A DNA stretch of 34,523 bases from an uncultured Bacillota bacterium. Lineage in GTDB: Bacteria > Bacillota > Clostridia > Oscillospirales > Oscillospiraceae. A program made the position numbers and the translations under genes. A model generated the notes under the pieces. The model ran no database searches and was not told where the DNA came from. It saw only the letters and a program-made list of their open reading frames with translations. Below, piece by piece: positions 1 through 7,675 of this stretch (positions are counted from its first letter, which is position 1; every line of letters begins with the position of its first letter). The DNA is taken from positions 1-34,523 of the forward strand of contig CANSXE010000014.1 of assembly GCA_947650875.1 (NCBI GenBank), written 5' to 3'.

Positions 1-89
1 ACTTCGATGACAGGCGGCAGGTGGCCGACAGCCTTATTTCTCAAATCCGCGCCACAGGTGAATGTGTCGCCATTGAGTGGAAAATCTGA
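1..89 (+). CDS. C-terminal end of a probable large serine recombinase (partial)
   Basis: Only the last 28 complete codons are visible, in the frame that begins at base 3, ending with TGA at 87-89. The residues read FDDRRQVADSLISQIRATGE and close with the sequence IEWKI. An ending of this kind (a 'D-R-R/K-x-V' helix, then a short strand finishing W-K-I/V) is, as I recall, common at the C-terminus of large serine recombinases of clostridial mobile elements. That is family knowledge applied to a very short fragment. The catalytic N-terminal domain lies outside the window, so the identity is tentative. If correct, a mobile-element boundary lies just to the right, before ridA. Confidence 0.4.
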   Translation, partial: FDDRRQVADSLISQIRATGECVAIEWKI

Positions 90-107
90 CTTCAATTATT
101 CATCGCA

Positions 108-137
108 CTTGACTATGGGCTGTATGCCCTTGTCAAG
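108..137. repeat. Inverted repeat between recombinase end and ridA; possible attachment-site arm
   Basis: The arms CTTGAC (108-113) and GTCAAG (132-137) are perfect inverted copies. They enclose a second inverted pair, GGGC (117-120) and GCCC (126-129), around TGTAT. Nested dyads beside the 3' end of a serine recombinase gene are where an att site of an integrated element would be expected, but the other end of the element is not visible. It could instead be an operator or a weak hairpin in the ridA leader, since no convincing SigA promoter is seen for ridA here. Confidence 0.3.
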
Positions 138-170
138 AGATGTAAGAAATACAACATGAGGAGGGTTTTT

Positions 171-545
171 ATGAATCAAACCATTACCGCTCAAAACGCC
201 CCCGCCGCTGTGGGGCCCTACTGCCATGCCAAGCTGGCGGGCAATACCCTGTATACCTCCGGCCAGCTGGGCCTGATCCCCGCCACCGGCGAGCTGCCCC
301 AGGGGGTGGAAGCCCAGGCCACCCAGGCGCTGGACAACCTGAAGGCTGTGCTGAACGCCGCCGGGATGGACTTCGGAGATGTGGTGAAAACCACTGTTTT
401 CCTGGCGGATATGAACGATTTTGCCGCCATCAACGCCATTTATGCCAAATACTTCCCCGGCGAGGCCCCGGCCCGATCCTGCGTCCAGGTGGCGGCCCTG
501 CCCAAGGGCGCCCTGTTTGAAATCGAGGCCGTGGCGGTCCGGTAA
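171..545 (+). CDS. ridA: RidA family enamine/imine deaminase
   Basis: This 124-residue protein has the normal length and motifs of the RidA (YjgF/YER057c/UK114) family. RidA hydrolyses reactive enamines and imines such as 2-aminoacrylate to the keto acid and ammonia in the cytoplasm, protecting PLP enzymes. The start at 171 is chosen over an in-frame ATG at 156 because the GAGGAGG ribosome-binding site (158-164) lies between them, seven bases before 171. The family signature is near the C-terminus: Arg102 in ARSCVQV corresponds to the conserved substrate-binding arginine, and Glu117 lies in the FEIEAVA strand. The gene is followed by a terminator. The next gene is a PLP lyase whose reaction passes through 2-aminoacrylate, which fits a paired detoxification role. 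Family assignment is firm; in vivo substrate is inferred. Confidence 0.93.
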   Translation: MNQTITAQNAPAAVGPYCHAKLAGNTLYTSGQLGLIPATGELPQGVEAQATQALDNLKAVLNAAGMDFGDVVKTTVFLADMNDFAAINAIYAKYFPGEAPARSCVQVAALPKGALFEIEAVAVR

Positions 546-549
546 GCAA

Positions 550-585
550 AAAACGCCGAGGAGGGCCCGCCCCCTTCGGCGTTTT
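550..585 (+). terminator. Rho-independent terminator after ridA
   Basis: The arms AAAACGCCGA (550-559) and TCGGCGTTTT (576-585) form a perfect 10-bp outer stem. The GC-rich interior continues pairing with one mismatch, and a short T-rich run follows. The next gene has its own ribosome-binding site 29 bases downstream, so read-through could still occur. Confidence 0.75.
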
Positions 586-625
586 CTTATACGGAAATCA
601 ATTGTTTTGAATGGAGGAAAACAGG

Positions 626-1828
626 ATGACCAACCACATGAAATGGACCCTGAACCACCTGCCCCCCGGTGAGGACAGCCGCCTGGACATTATGTCCCTG
701 GAGAATGCGGCCAAGGCCCGGGCCTTTCACCGCTCTTTCCCCCAGTATGCCGCTACCCCGCTGGCTCGGCTGGACGGCATGGCCCGGCGGCTGGGCCTGG
801 GCGGCCTGTGGGTCAAGGACGAGTCCTTCCGCTTCGGCCTCAACGCCTTTAAGGTGCTGGGGGGCTCCTTTGCCATTGCCCGGTATATTGCCGGGGAGCT
901 GGGGCGGGATGTGTCGGAGATGACCTATGAGTACCTCACCGGCGCCCAGTTCCGGGAGGAATTCGGGCAGGCCACCTTCTTTACTGCCACCGACGGCAAC
1001 CACGGCAGGGGAGTGGCCTGGGCGGCCAGCCGGCTGGGGCAGAAGGCGGTGATCCATATGCCCAAGGGCAGCGCCAAGAGCCGCTTTGACAACATCGCCA
1101 GGGAGGGCGCTCAGGTGACCATCGAGGAGGTCAACTATGACGAATGCGTCCGCATGGCCGCCGCTGAGGCCGCCGGGACGCCCCACGGCGTGGTGGTGCA
1201 GGACACCGCCTGGGAGGGGTATGAGGAGATACCTTCCTGGATTATGCAGGGCTACGCCACTATGGCCGGCGAGGCGGCGGAGCAGATGGAGGAGCGGCCC
1301 ACCCATGTGTTCCTCCAGGCGGGCGTGGGGAGTATGGCGGGGGCCGTGGCCGGGTATTTTGTCAACCGCTATCCAGAGCATCCGCCGAAATTTGTGGTTA
1401 TGGAAGCGGAAGCGGCGGACTGCCACTATCGGAGCGCCCTGGCCGGGGACGGCAAGATGCGCACCGTGGGGGGCGACCTGAGCACCATCATGGCGGGGCT
1501 GGCCTGCGGCGAGCCAAACCCCATTTCCTGGGACATCCTGCGCAGCGCCACCGCCGCCTTTGTGTCCTGCCCCGACTGGGTGAGCGCCCGGGGGATGCGT
1601 ATGCTGGCCGCCCCGGTGAAGGGCGACCCGGCGGTGACGGCGGGGGAGTCGGGAGCCGTGGGCATGGGGGTGATCTCCGCCCTGATGGAGGACGACGCTT
1701 ATCAGGAGCTGCGGGAAGCTCTGGAGCTGGACAGCTCCAGCCGGGTGCTGCTGTTCTCCACCGAGGGGGACACCGATCCGGAGCAGTACCGGAAAATCGT
1801 CTGGGACGGGGCGTATCCTGCCGTATAA
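626..1828 (+). CDS. Diaminopropionate ammonia-lyase (PLP-dependent)
   Basis: The predicted 400-residue protein matches the YgeX-type 2,3-diaminopropionate ammonia-lyase family (EC 4.3.1.15), fold-type II PLP enzymes that convert 2,3-diaminopropionate to pyruvate and two ammonia through an aminoacrylate intermediate. Lys76 in the motif RFGLNAFKVLGG corresponds to the Schiff-base lysine. TATDGNHGRG holds the Asp/Asn-Gly-Asn-His element used for cofactor binding and catalysis. QAGVGSMAG is the PLP-phosphate glycine loop. The start at 626 is preferred over an in-frame ATG at 611 because GGAGG (613-617) lies between them at suitable spacing. ridA stands directly upstream, matching the enamine chemistry. 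A threonine/serine dehydratase paralogue is less likely given length and motif wording. The substrate has not been tested. Confidence 0.9.
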   Translation: MTNHMKWTLNHLPPGEDSRLDIMSLENAAKARAFHRSFPQYAATPLARLDGMARRLGLGGLWVKDESFRFGLNAFKVLGGSFAIARYIAGELGRDVSEMTYEYLTGAQFREEFGQATFFTATDGNHGRGVAWAASRLGQKAVIHMPKGSAKSRFDNIAREGAQVTIEEVNYDECVRMAAAEAAGTPHGVVVQDTAWEGYEEIPSWIMQGYATMAGEAAEQMEERPTHVFLQAGVGSMAGAVAGYFVNRYPEHPPKFVVMEAEAADCHYRSALAGDGKMRTVGGDLSTIMAGLACGEPNPISWDILRSATAAFVSCPDWVSARGMRMLAAPVKGDPAVTAGESGAVGMGVISALMEDDAYQELREALELDSSSRVLLFSTEGDTDPEQYRKIVWDGAYPAV

Positions 1829-1839
1829 GCGCAGCAAAG

Positions 1840-1876
1840 AACCGGGTCCGGCTGATTGACTCAGCCGGACCCGGTT
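1840..1876. terminator. Bidirectional terminator between convergent genes
   Basis: A perfect 16-bp stem, AACCGGGTCCGGCTGA (1840-1855) pairing with 1861-1876, encloses a five-base loop. It lies between the 3' ends of the plus-strand lyase gene and the minus-strand dehydrogenase gene. The T-runs on both sides are short, so termination relies mainly on the very stable stem. Confidence 0.8.
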
Positions 1877-1887
1877 TTCTGTGGAGA

Positions 1888-2754
1888 TCAGTCGCCCAGA
1901 GCTTTCTCCAGGGCCTGGTACATAACGTCCTTGTCCGGCTTCTGGCCGGTCCACATCTCGATATTCAGCGCGGCCTGGTTGATGAGCATGCCCGCGCCGG
2001 TGGCGCAGGGGATGCCCCGGCGGCGCATCTCACGGATAAAGGCGGTTTCGGTGGGATTGGGGATCACGTCCTGGACGAACATGGTGGGCTTGATGGAGTC
2101 CAGGTCGATGTTGGGCATGGCGTCCACATCGGGGTACAGGCCCACGGAGGTGGCGTTGACCACGATGTCGGTGCCCTCGGGGATGGAGAAGGGGCCGTCC
2201 CAGTCGATGTAGCGGCACTCGGTTTTGGTGTTCTTGCGCAGGATGTCCATCAGGGCGTCGCCCAAGGGGCGGTCCTGGGCCCGGTTGACAATGGTGATGT
2301 CGGCCACGCCGGCCAGGCCCATCTCCACGCAGATGGCCCGGGCCGCGCCGCCGGCGCCGAAGACCACCACCTTCTTGCCGGCCACCTCCACGCCGTTGGA
2401 GGTCAGGCTCATCATAAAGCCCTTGCCGTCGGTGTTCTCACCGAAGAGACGGCCGTTGTCGTTGACGATCATGTTCACCGCGCCGATGAGTTTGGCGCTC
2501 TCGGAAATCTCGTCCAGATACTGCATCACGGTGATCTTGTGGGGGATGGTGCAGTTGATGCCCCGCATTTTGAAGGCCTTCAGGCCGTTGATGGCGTTTT
2601 CCAGCTGGTCCTTGTCCACGTCCAGAGTGAGAAAGTGCCAGCGCTCCAGGCCCATCGCCTGGAAAGCGGCGTCCTGAATGACCACGCCGGGGTTCTCCGC
2701 CACGGGCTGGCCGAACACGCCCACCAGATGGTCCAGATAGTTTTGCTCTTTCAT
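1888..2754 (-). CDS. Shikimate dehydrogenase-family NAD(P)-dependent oxidoreductase, divergent substrate pocket
   Basis: This 288-residue protein (ATG at 2754, preceded by AAAGG) has the two-domain AroE fold. Catalytic residues of shikimate dehydrogenase are present: Lys73 in NCTIPHK and Asp109 in GENTDG. The Rossmann loop is GAGGAARA (133-140), followed by the VNR cofactor motif, and GAGMLINQAA matches the late conserved Gln motif. In contrast, the N-terminal loop that normally reads G-x-P-I-x-H-S-x-S-P is GQPVAENPG. Both serines that hold the shikimate carboxylate are therefore absent (Asn21 and Gly23 by my alignment). It is the last gene of a sugar ABC importer operon, 33 bases after a permease. 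I infer that it oxidises or reduces the imported cyclitol, sugar or a product, rather than serving aromatic biosynthesis. No other aro gene is nearby. Confidence 0.82.
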   Translation of the reverse strand: MKEQNYLDHLVGVFGQPVAENPGVVIQDAAFQAMGLERWHFLTLDVDKDQLENAINGLKAFKMRGINCTIPHKITVMQYLDEISESAKLIGAVNMIVNDNGRLFGENTDGKGFMMSLTSNGVEVAGKKVVVFGAGGAARAICVEMGLAGVADITIVNRAQDRPLGDALMDILRKNTKTECRYIDWDGPFSIPEGTDIVVNATSVGLYPDVDAMPNIDLDSIKPTMFVQDVIPNPTETAFIREMRRRGIPCATGAGMLINQAALNIEMWTGQKPDKDVMYQALEKALGD

Positions 2755-2787
2755 AGAAGACACGACCTTTCAAATCTTTTTAAGTTG

Positions 2788-3789
2788 TTACACCCGCTCG
2801 CGCTTGCGTTTGTTGTCATAGCTGTCCAGGAACAGGATGGCCACGATGACAAAGCCCTGGATAAGCTGGATGATATAGGCGTTGGGCACCAGATTTTGCA
2901 GGGTGATCTCCAGGGCGGAGAAGAACAGCACGCCGATGGCGGACTGCCACACGCCGCCCACGCCGCCGGCCATGGAGGTGCCGCCCACCACCACGGCGCA
3001 GTTGACGATCATGGCGGTCATGTCGCCATAGTTGGCGTTGCCGGCGCACAGATAGGAGGAGTTGACAATGCCTGCCACGGTGGTCAGCCCGGCGGAGAGG
3101 ACGAAGGCCATCCACTTCTGCCGCACAGCGGGGACACCGGCATACTCAGCCACGCCATAGTCGCCGCCAATGGCGTAGATGTTCCGGCCAAACTGGGTGT
3201 ACCGCAGAATCAGGCTGAAAATCAGCACGATGAGCAGCATAATAATGACCATGTTGGGGATTTTGGCCAGACCAAAGACCAGGTGGTTGCCCATAGCCAG
3301 GTCGTTGAAGGACAGATTGGCGGAGATGGGATGGGCGTTGGTGAGCTGAAGGGCCACGCCTTTCAGCAGTACGCCCATACCCAGGGTGACGATAAAGCCC
3401 TCCAGCTTCTGGTGGACGATGAAAAAGCCGTTGACAGCGCCCACCAGCATGCCGATGGCGATGGTGCAGATGATGGCCAGCCAGGCGGGCATGAACTCCA
3501 TAAACTTGATGACCAGTACGCCGGACAGAGCCAGCATACCGCCGATAGACAGGTCGATGGAGTGGACCATAACTGCAAAGGTGACGCCGCAGGCCACAAT
3601 AATGTTGACGGTGGATTTTTGGAAGATCAGCGTCTGGGAGTAGCTGGAGAAGAAGCTGGTGGTATTGCCAAAGCTGTAAAACAGCATAATCAGGTAGAGC
3701 AGGGCAATGGCGGCGATGGCCTTATGCCCATAGAGGAAGGCGCCGAAGCCCCTGGCTCTGTCCTGTAATGTATAAGCCTTCTGTTCCAT
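2788..3789 (-). CDS. Ribose-type ABC transporter permease (second)
   Basis: This 333-residue, strongly hydrophobic protein belongs to the BPD_transp_2 / RbsC family, the membrane subunit of ribose-class sugar importers. Family signatures include HSIDLSIGGMLALSG in the first third and ANYGDMTAMIVNCAVVVGGTSMAGG near the end, the latter being the permease loop around the conserved glycines. About eight to ten membrane segments are apparent. The start is supported by GAGGAGG seven bases upstream. It follows a related permease after 13 bases, so the importer probably uses a heterodimeric membrane channel. The oxidoreductase gene follows after 33 bases. Substrate is not predictable from the permease alone. 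Confidence 0.9.
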   Translation of the reverse strand: MEQKAYTLQDRARGFGAFLYGHKAIAAIALLYLIMLFYSFGNTTSFFSSYSQTLIFQKSTVNIIVACGVTFAVMVHSIDLSIGGMLALSGVLVIKFMEFMPAWLAIICTIAIGMLVGAVNGFFIVHQKLEGFIVTLGMGVLLKGVALQLTNAHPISANLSFNDLAMGNHLVFGLAKIPNMVIIMLLIVLIFSLILRYTQFGRNIYAIGGDYGVAEYAGVPAVRQKWMAFVLSAGLTTVAGIVNSSYLCAGNANYGDMTAMIVNCAVVVGGTSMAGGVGGVWQSAIGVLFFSALEITLQNLVPNAYIIQLIQGFVIVAILFLDSYDNKRKRERV

Positions 3790-3802
3790 TCTTCACACCT
3801 CC

Positions 3803-4792
3803 TCAGTTGCTCTGCAGGTTCTTGCGGTTGTCGGCCCAGATGGCAAAAATCAGCACCGCGCCCTTCATCACATACTGCATGTGGCTGGACACGCCCAGCA
3901 GATTCATGCAGTTGGAAAGCAGCGTGACCAGCAGCACGCCCAGCATGGTGCCCAGCACGTTGCCCTTGCCGCCGGCCAGAGAGGTGCCGCCCACCACCAC
4001 CGAGAGGATGGCGTCGTTGTCGTAGCCCAGGCCCACTGTGGGGGAGGCGTTGGTGACCCGGCTGACCAGCATCAGCGCGCCCATGGCAGTCATCATGCCG
4101 CCGATGGCCAGGGTGCGCATGATGGTCACGTTGACGTGGATGCCCGCCAGGTCGGCGGCGGTCTTGTTGCCGCCTGCCAGGGACATGCAGCGGCCGGAGT
4201 AGGTCCGCTTGTGGTAGAAGTTTAAAATCAGCATGACCGCTACAAAGAGGACCATGGCGATGGGAATCACCCCGAAGACGTTGTAGCTGCCCATGAACTT
4301 AAAAATGGTGTAGGGCTTGTCGCACCAGCGCAGCTGCTGGGTCTTGCCGTCGCTGATGAGCATGGCCGCCGCCGACCACACCTGGGACATGCCGAAGGTG
4401 ATAAACAAACCCTCCGCCTGGGTGGTGCCGCCGCTTCGGGTGATGAGGGCTCCGTTGAGGAAGCCGGCGAACAGGCCGAAGATCAGGGTCATAATCAGCG
4501 CGCCCACCTGGCCCAGGGGGTTGACCAGAATGACCGACATGACGGCGCAGATGTTCAGCATGCCAGGGATGGACAGGTCGATAAAGCCGCAGATGATGGC
4601 GAAGGTCAGGCCCAGGGCCACAAAGGACAGGGCGCCGAACTGGCGCATGATGTTGGTCAGGTTGCTGACCTTGAGGAACTTGGGCTCCACCATGGCGGTG
4701 ATGATGGCCAGCGCGATGAGGATGACCACCAGCATATGGTCCATGATGAAGCGGATGACGGTCTGAGAGTCGATTTTTTGTGTCTTTTTCAT
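3803..4792 (-). CDS. Ribose-type ABC transporter permease (first)
   Basis: This 329-residue BPD_transp_2 / RbsC-family permease has the signatures ICGFIDLSIPGML and GYDNDAILSVVVGGTSLAGGKGN. It is clearly related to the next gene downstream but not a recent duplicate, since the two differ through most of their length. The start at 4792 is preferred over an ATG two codons earlier, which would directly abut the AAGGAGGG ribosome-binding site; from 4792 the spacing is normal. The preceding ATPase gene ends 12 bases away. The tight packing shows one operon: binding protein, ATPase, permease, permease, oxidoreductase. Confidence 0.9.
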   Translation of the reverse strand: MKKTQKIDSQTVIRFIMDHMLVVILIALAIITAMVEPKFLKVSNLTNIMRQFGALSFVALGLTFAIICGFIDLSIPGMLNICAVMSVILVNPLGQVGALIMTLIFGLFAGFLNGALITRSGGTTQAEGLFITFGMSQVWSAAAMLISDGKTQQLRWCDKPYTIFKFMGSYNVFGVIPIAMVLFVAVMLILNFYHKRTYSGRCMSLAGGNKTAADLAGIHVNVTIMRTLAIGGMMTAMGALMLVSRVTNASPTVGLGYDNDAILSVVVGGTSLAGGKGNVLGTMLGVLLVTLLSNCMNLLGVSSHMQYVMKGAVLIFAIWADNRKNLQSN

Positions 4793-4804
4793 TGCCATCC
4801 CTCC

Positions 4805-6292
4805 TTAACCCAACACCTTATCCATGATGGTGTCCACGGAGTCGGTAACGGGGTTAAACTCGCCGGTGATCCGGCCCTCGCAGACGGCCAGCACCCGGTT
4901 GCTCATATTCAGCACCTCGGGCAGCTCCGAGGAGATGAGGATGATGGAGCCGCCGTTTTCCACGATGCGTTTCATCAGCAGGTAAATTTCAAACTTGGCG
5001 CCCACGTCGATGCCGCGGGTGGGTTCGTCCAAAATCAGCACCTTGGGGCTCATCTCCAGCCAGCGGCCCAGAACGCACTTTTGCTGGTTGCCGCCGGACA
5101 GAGAGACCACCTTGGTCTCGGCCGAGGGGGTCTTGATGAGCAGGTCCTCAATCTGGCGCTGGGAGAGCTCCTTCTCCTTGGAGCCGTTGACCACCTTCAG
5201 CGGCCCGCTGGAGATGTTTTTCAGGGCGGCCATGGAGATGTTGGAGCCCACGCCGAAGGGGAGCACCAGACCTTGCAGCTTCCGGTCTTCAGGGACCAGG
5301 GCCATGCCCAGGGCGATGGCGTCCCGGGGATTTTTGATATGGACGGGCTTGCCCTCCATCTTCACGTCGATGGAGCGGACGTGGTCCGCGCCGAAGAGGG
5401 CCCGGATCATCTCGGTGCGCCCCGCGCCCACCAGGCCCACCAGGCCAAGAATTTCGCCCCGGTGCAGCTGGAAGGATACGTCGTGGAGCTTGTGGGAGTT
5501 GAGGTTGCTCACCTCCAGCAGCACATCGCCTACGCACTCGGGGCGGGGCGGGTACTCGTTTTCGATCTCCCGGCCCACCATCTTTGTAATCATCTCGGCC
5601 CGGGTGAGATCGGCCACCGGTTTGCTGTCGATAACGTGGCCGTCCCGCATGATGGTGATGCTGTCGCACAACTCAAAAATTTCGTCCAGCTTGTGGCTTA
5701 TGTAGATCACCGAGATGCCCTGCTGCACCAGCTGGCGGACAATCTGAAACAGGGCCTTCAGCTCGTCAGCGGTGAGGGAGCTGGAGGGTTCGTCCATGAT
5801 GATGAGCTTGGAGTTGAAGGACAGGGCCTTGGCGATCTCCACCATCTGCATCTCAGAGGTGGACAGGTCTTTCACAAGCGCGTGGGTGCGGATTTTGCTG
5901 CCGATGCGGTCCAGCAGCTCCCGGGCCTTCTTGTGGGTGCCCCGCATGCCGCCCACTTCCTTAAAGCGGCCCATAAAAATGTTTTCGCCCACCGTCATGG
6001 TCTGCACCAGGTTAAACTCCTGATAGATAATGCTCATGCCCCGGTTGAGGGATTCCACAGGGGTGGTCTTCTCAATGACCTGCCCGTCGAAGACCACCTC
6101 GCCGCTGTCTTTGGTGTAGACGCCGGAGAGAATCTTCATCAGCGTGGATTTGCCGGCGCCGTTTTCGCCCACCAGGCCGTGGACCTCGCCCCGTTTGACC
6201 CGGATGGATACGTCGTCCAGGGCCTTGACGCCGGGGAAGCTCTTGTTCACATGGGACATGGTAAGGATGTACTCGCTGTTTTTAGTTTCCAT
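4805..6292 (-). CDS. Sugar ABC transporter ATPase with two nucleotide-binding domains (RbsA-like)
   Basis: The 495-residue protein contains two fused ABC domains, as in RbsA, MglA and XylG. Domain 1 has Walker A GENGAGKST, a degenerate signature LSTSEMQ and Walker B LIIMDEP. Domain 2 has the usual degenerate Walker A GLVGAGRTE, a canonical signature LSGGNQQ and Walker B LILDEPTRGIDVG. Such proteins energise uptake of monosaccharides, polyols, autoinducer-2 or nucleosides through RbsC-type permeases. GAGGAG stands about seven bases before the ATG. A 169-base gap rich in stem-loops separates it from the binding-protein gene upstream, which would allow unequal expression. Confidence 0.93.
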   Translation of the reverse strand: METKNSEYILTMSHVNKSFPGVKALDDVSIRVKRGEVHGLVGENGAGKSTLMKILSGVYTKDSGEVVFDGQVIEKTTPVESLNRGMSIIYQEFNLVQTMTVGENIFMGRFKEVGGMRGTHKKARELLDRIGSKIRTHALVKDLSTSEMQMVEIAKALSFNSKLIIMDEPSSSLTADELKALFQIVRQLVQQGISVIYISHKLDEIFELCDSITIMRDGHVIDSKPVADLTRAEMITKMVGREIENEYPPRPECVGDVLLEVSNLNSHKLHDVSFQLHRGEILGLVGLVGAGRTEMIRALFGADHVRSIDVKMEGKPVHIKNPRDAIALGMALVPEDRKLQGLVLPFGVGSNISMAALKNISSGPLKVVNGSKEKELSQRQIEDLLIKTPSAETKVVSLSGGNQQKCVLGRWLEMSPKVLILDEPTRGIDVGAKFEIYLLMKRIVENGGSIILISSELPEVLNMSNRVLAVCEGRITGEFNPVTDSVDTIMDKVLG

Positions 6293-6413
6293 GCCAATCT
6301 CCTCGTTACATCAGATTTGCGCTGCGGCACCGCTGCGCGTCCCAGCGGGCTTTTTGATGCCCTGGACGGCGGGGGAGTGTTCCAGGGCAGCCTAAAACCC
6401 GCCTGATATCAGG

Positions 6414-6448
6414 AAGGGCCCGCTTCGCTCGAAACGAAGCGAGCCCTT
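6414..6448 (-). terminator. Intercistronic hairpin after the binding-protein gene (attenuator-like)
   Basis: On the minus strand the arms form a stem of about 14 bp with one mismatch around the loop TTTCGAG (6428-6434). Only a weak T-tract follows on that strand. Further left in the same gap are a perfect 12-bp palindrome CCTGATATCAGG (6402-6413) and an 8-bp stem, GCCCTGGA (6359-6366) with TCCAGGGC (6381-6388). Leaky termination or 3'-end protection would give more binding protein than transporter, as is common for such operons. Confidence 0.6.
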
Positions 6449-6461
6449 TTGGTTCATTCGC

Positions 6462-7475
6462 TTACCACTCGGGAGCGGTGAAGTCGTTGATGTTGTCCAG
6501 GGTAACGATATCCATCTTGATGAAGTTGGTGGAGGGGACCTCCTCACCCTTCAGGGCCTTCACAGCCAGGGTCATGGAGTCCACAGAGTCGGTCTCAAAG
6601 TTATTCATAATGGTGGCGTACTGAGTGCCGTCGCTGACCTGGTCGAAGCCGGCGCGGCAGCCGTCCACGGCCACGATGAGCACGTCGTTCATGCCCTGCG
6701 CCTGGAGGGCGTTGATGATGCCGGTGGCGCCGTTGTCCCAGTGGCAGAAGACGGCCTCGATGTCGTCGCCATACTTGGTAACAAAGTCCTCAGCGATGGC
6801 CTGCGCCTCGTCAGAGGCCCAGTGCTCGGTGTTCTGGCAGTCCAGAATCTCAAACTCGGGGTGGTCCTTCATAACGGACATGAAGCCGTCGTGACGGAGA
6901 ATCTGGGCGTTGTGGCCGGCCTGGCCGCCGATCTCGACCATCTTGCAGCCGTTGGGGAACTTCTCGATGAAAGCGTTGGCGGCGGTGATGCCGGCTTCGG
7001 TGTCGTTGATGCCCACGAAGAAGTCGCGGTAGGCTTCCTCGGTGATGTCGGCGGAGTAGGTGGACAGGAGCACATCAGGGTTGTTCTCCTTGATGGCCTT
7101 GTAGGCGGTCACCAGACCGGCGGCATCGCAGGGGTTGACGATGATCCACTGATAGCCCTGAGCAGCGGCCTGCTGCACATTCTCGGCCTGCTTGGCGGCG
7201 TCGCCCTGGTCGTCCAGAACGTCAACCTTCATGCCAAACTCGGCCTCATGCTTCTGGAACATCTTGTAGGCAAAGGCCTGGGACTCGTTGTTCATAGAAG
7301 CGCAGTAGACGGCCTTGATAACGTCGCCGCCAGCGGAGGGAGTGCCGCTGCCTGTGGAGGGAGTGCCGGGATTGCTGCCGGTGGTAGAGGGAGTGCCGGG
7401 GTTTCCGCCGCCGCAGGCGGCGAGGGCCAGGGCCATGGACATGGCCAGCAGGAGAGCAGTAATTTTCTTTTTCAT
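6462..7475 (-). CDS. Sugar ABC transporter substrate-binding lipoprotein (ribose-type, Peripla_BP_4)
   Basis: The 337-residue precursor begins with a lipoprotein signal peptide: MKKK, a hydrophobic stretch, then the lipobox LAAC with Cys21 as the lipidation site. A Gly/Pro/Ser/Thr linker containing near-repeats of NPGTPSTTGS follows to about residue 55. The type I periplasmic binding fold comes next, with recognisable elements INDTEAGITAANAFIEKFP, the Gly-rich segment near EIGGQAGHNA and IVAVDG in the second lobe. The start at 7475 is chosen because GAGGAGG lies just before it and downstream of an in-frame ATG five codons earlier. It captures the substrate outside the membrane for the importer encoded next. 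The fold suggests a sugar, sugar alcohol or cyclitol; exact ligand unknown. Confidence 0.9.
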   Translation of the reverse strand: MKKKITALLLAMSMALALAACGGGNPGTPSTTGSNPGTPSTGSGTPSAGGDVIKAVYCASMNNESQAFAYKMFQKHEAEFGMKVDVLDDQGDAAKQAENVQQAAAQGYQWIIVNPCDAAGLVTAYKAIKENNPDVLLSTYSADITEEAYRDFFVGINDTEAGITAANAFIEKFPNGCKMVEIGGQAGHNAQILRHDGFMSVMKDHPEFEILDCQNTEHWASDEAQAIAEDFVTKYGDDIEAVFCHWDNGATGIINALQAQGMNDVLIVAVDGCRAGFDQVSDGTQYATIMNNFETDSVDSMTLAVKALKGEEVPSTNFIKMDIVTLDNINDFTAPEW

Positions 7476-7601
7476 GTTTTTCCTCCTCATATGGTTCGGA
7501 TTGATGTATTGTCAACAGGGGACGCTCCCTGCTGAGCACAGATTGGCGCTCCGTTAGGATGCACAAAATTTAGTTGGATTTCTGTGGTTTTATGTAAGTT
7601 C

Positions 7602-7670
7602 ATTCTAAGCGATTGTGAACAAAGTAAAAATCCTTAATCTGCGCTAATTAGTGCACAATCATGAACAAAG
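7602..7670 (-). promoter_or_regulatory. Control region of the ABC importer operon
   Basis: A minus-strand -10-like TAGAAT (7602-7607) lies about 125 bases before the start codon, with only a poor -35 (TTTTAC, 16-base spacing). Three operator-like signals surround it: the inverted pair GATTGTG (7611-7617) and CACAATC (7654-7660), the direct repeat TGAACAAAG at 7616-7624 and 7662-7670, and the near-palindrome GCGCTAATTAGTGC (7641-7654). Such repeats would suit the DeoR regulator encoded nearby. Base matches are direct observation; regulatory function is inference. Confidence 0.4.
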
Positions 7671-7675
7671 CGGAA

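Noticed and set aside
2539-3768. 409-residue plus-strand open frame over the permease genes
   Set aside because: It is a shadow of a hydrophobic minus-strand permease, rich in His, Asp and Gln as expected from the complement of membrane-segment codons.
4736-6406. 556-residue plus-strand open frame across the ABC ATPase gene
   Set aside because: The minus strand carries all Walker and signature motifs; the plus frame is a His/Gly/Ala-rich shadow.
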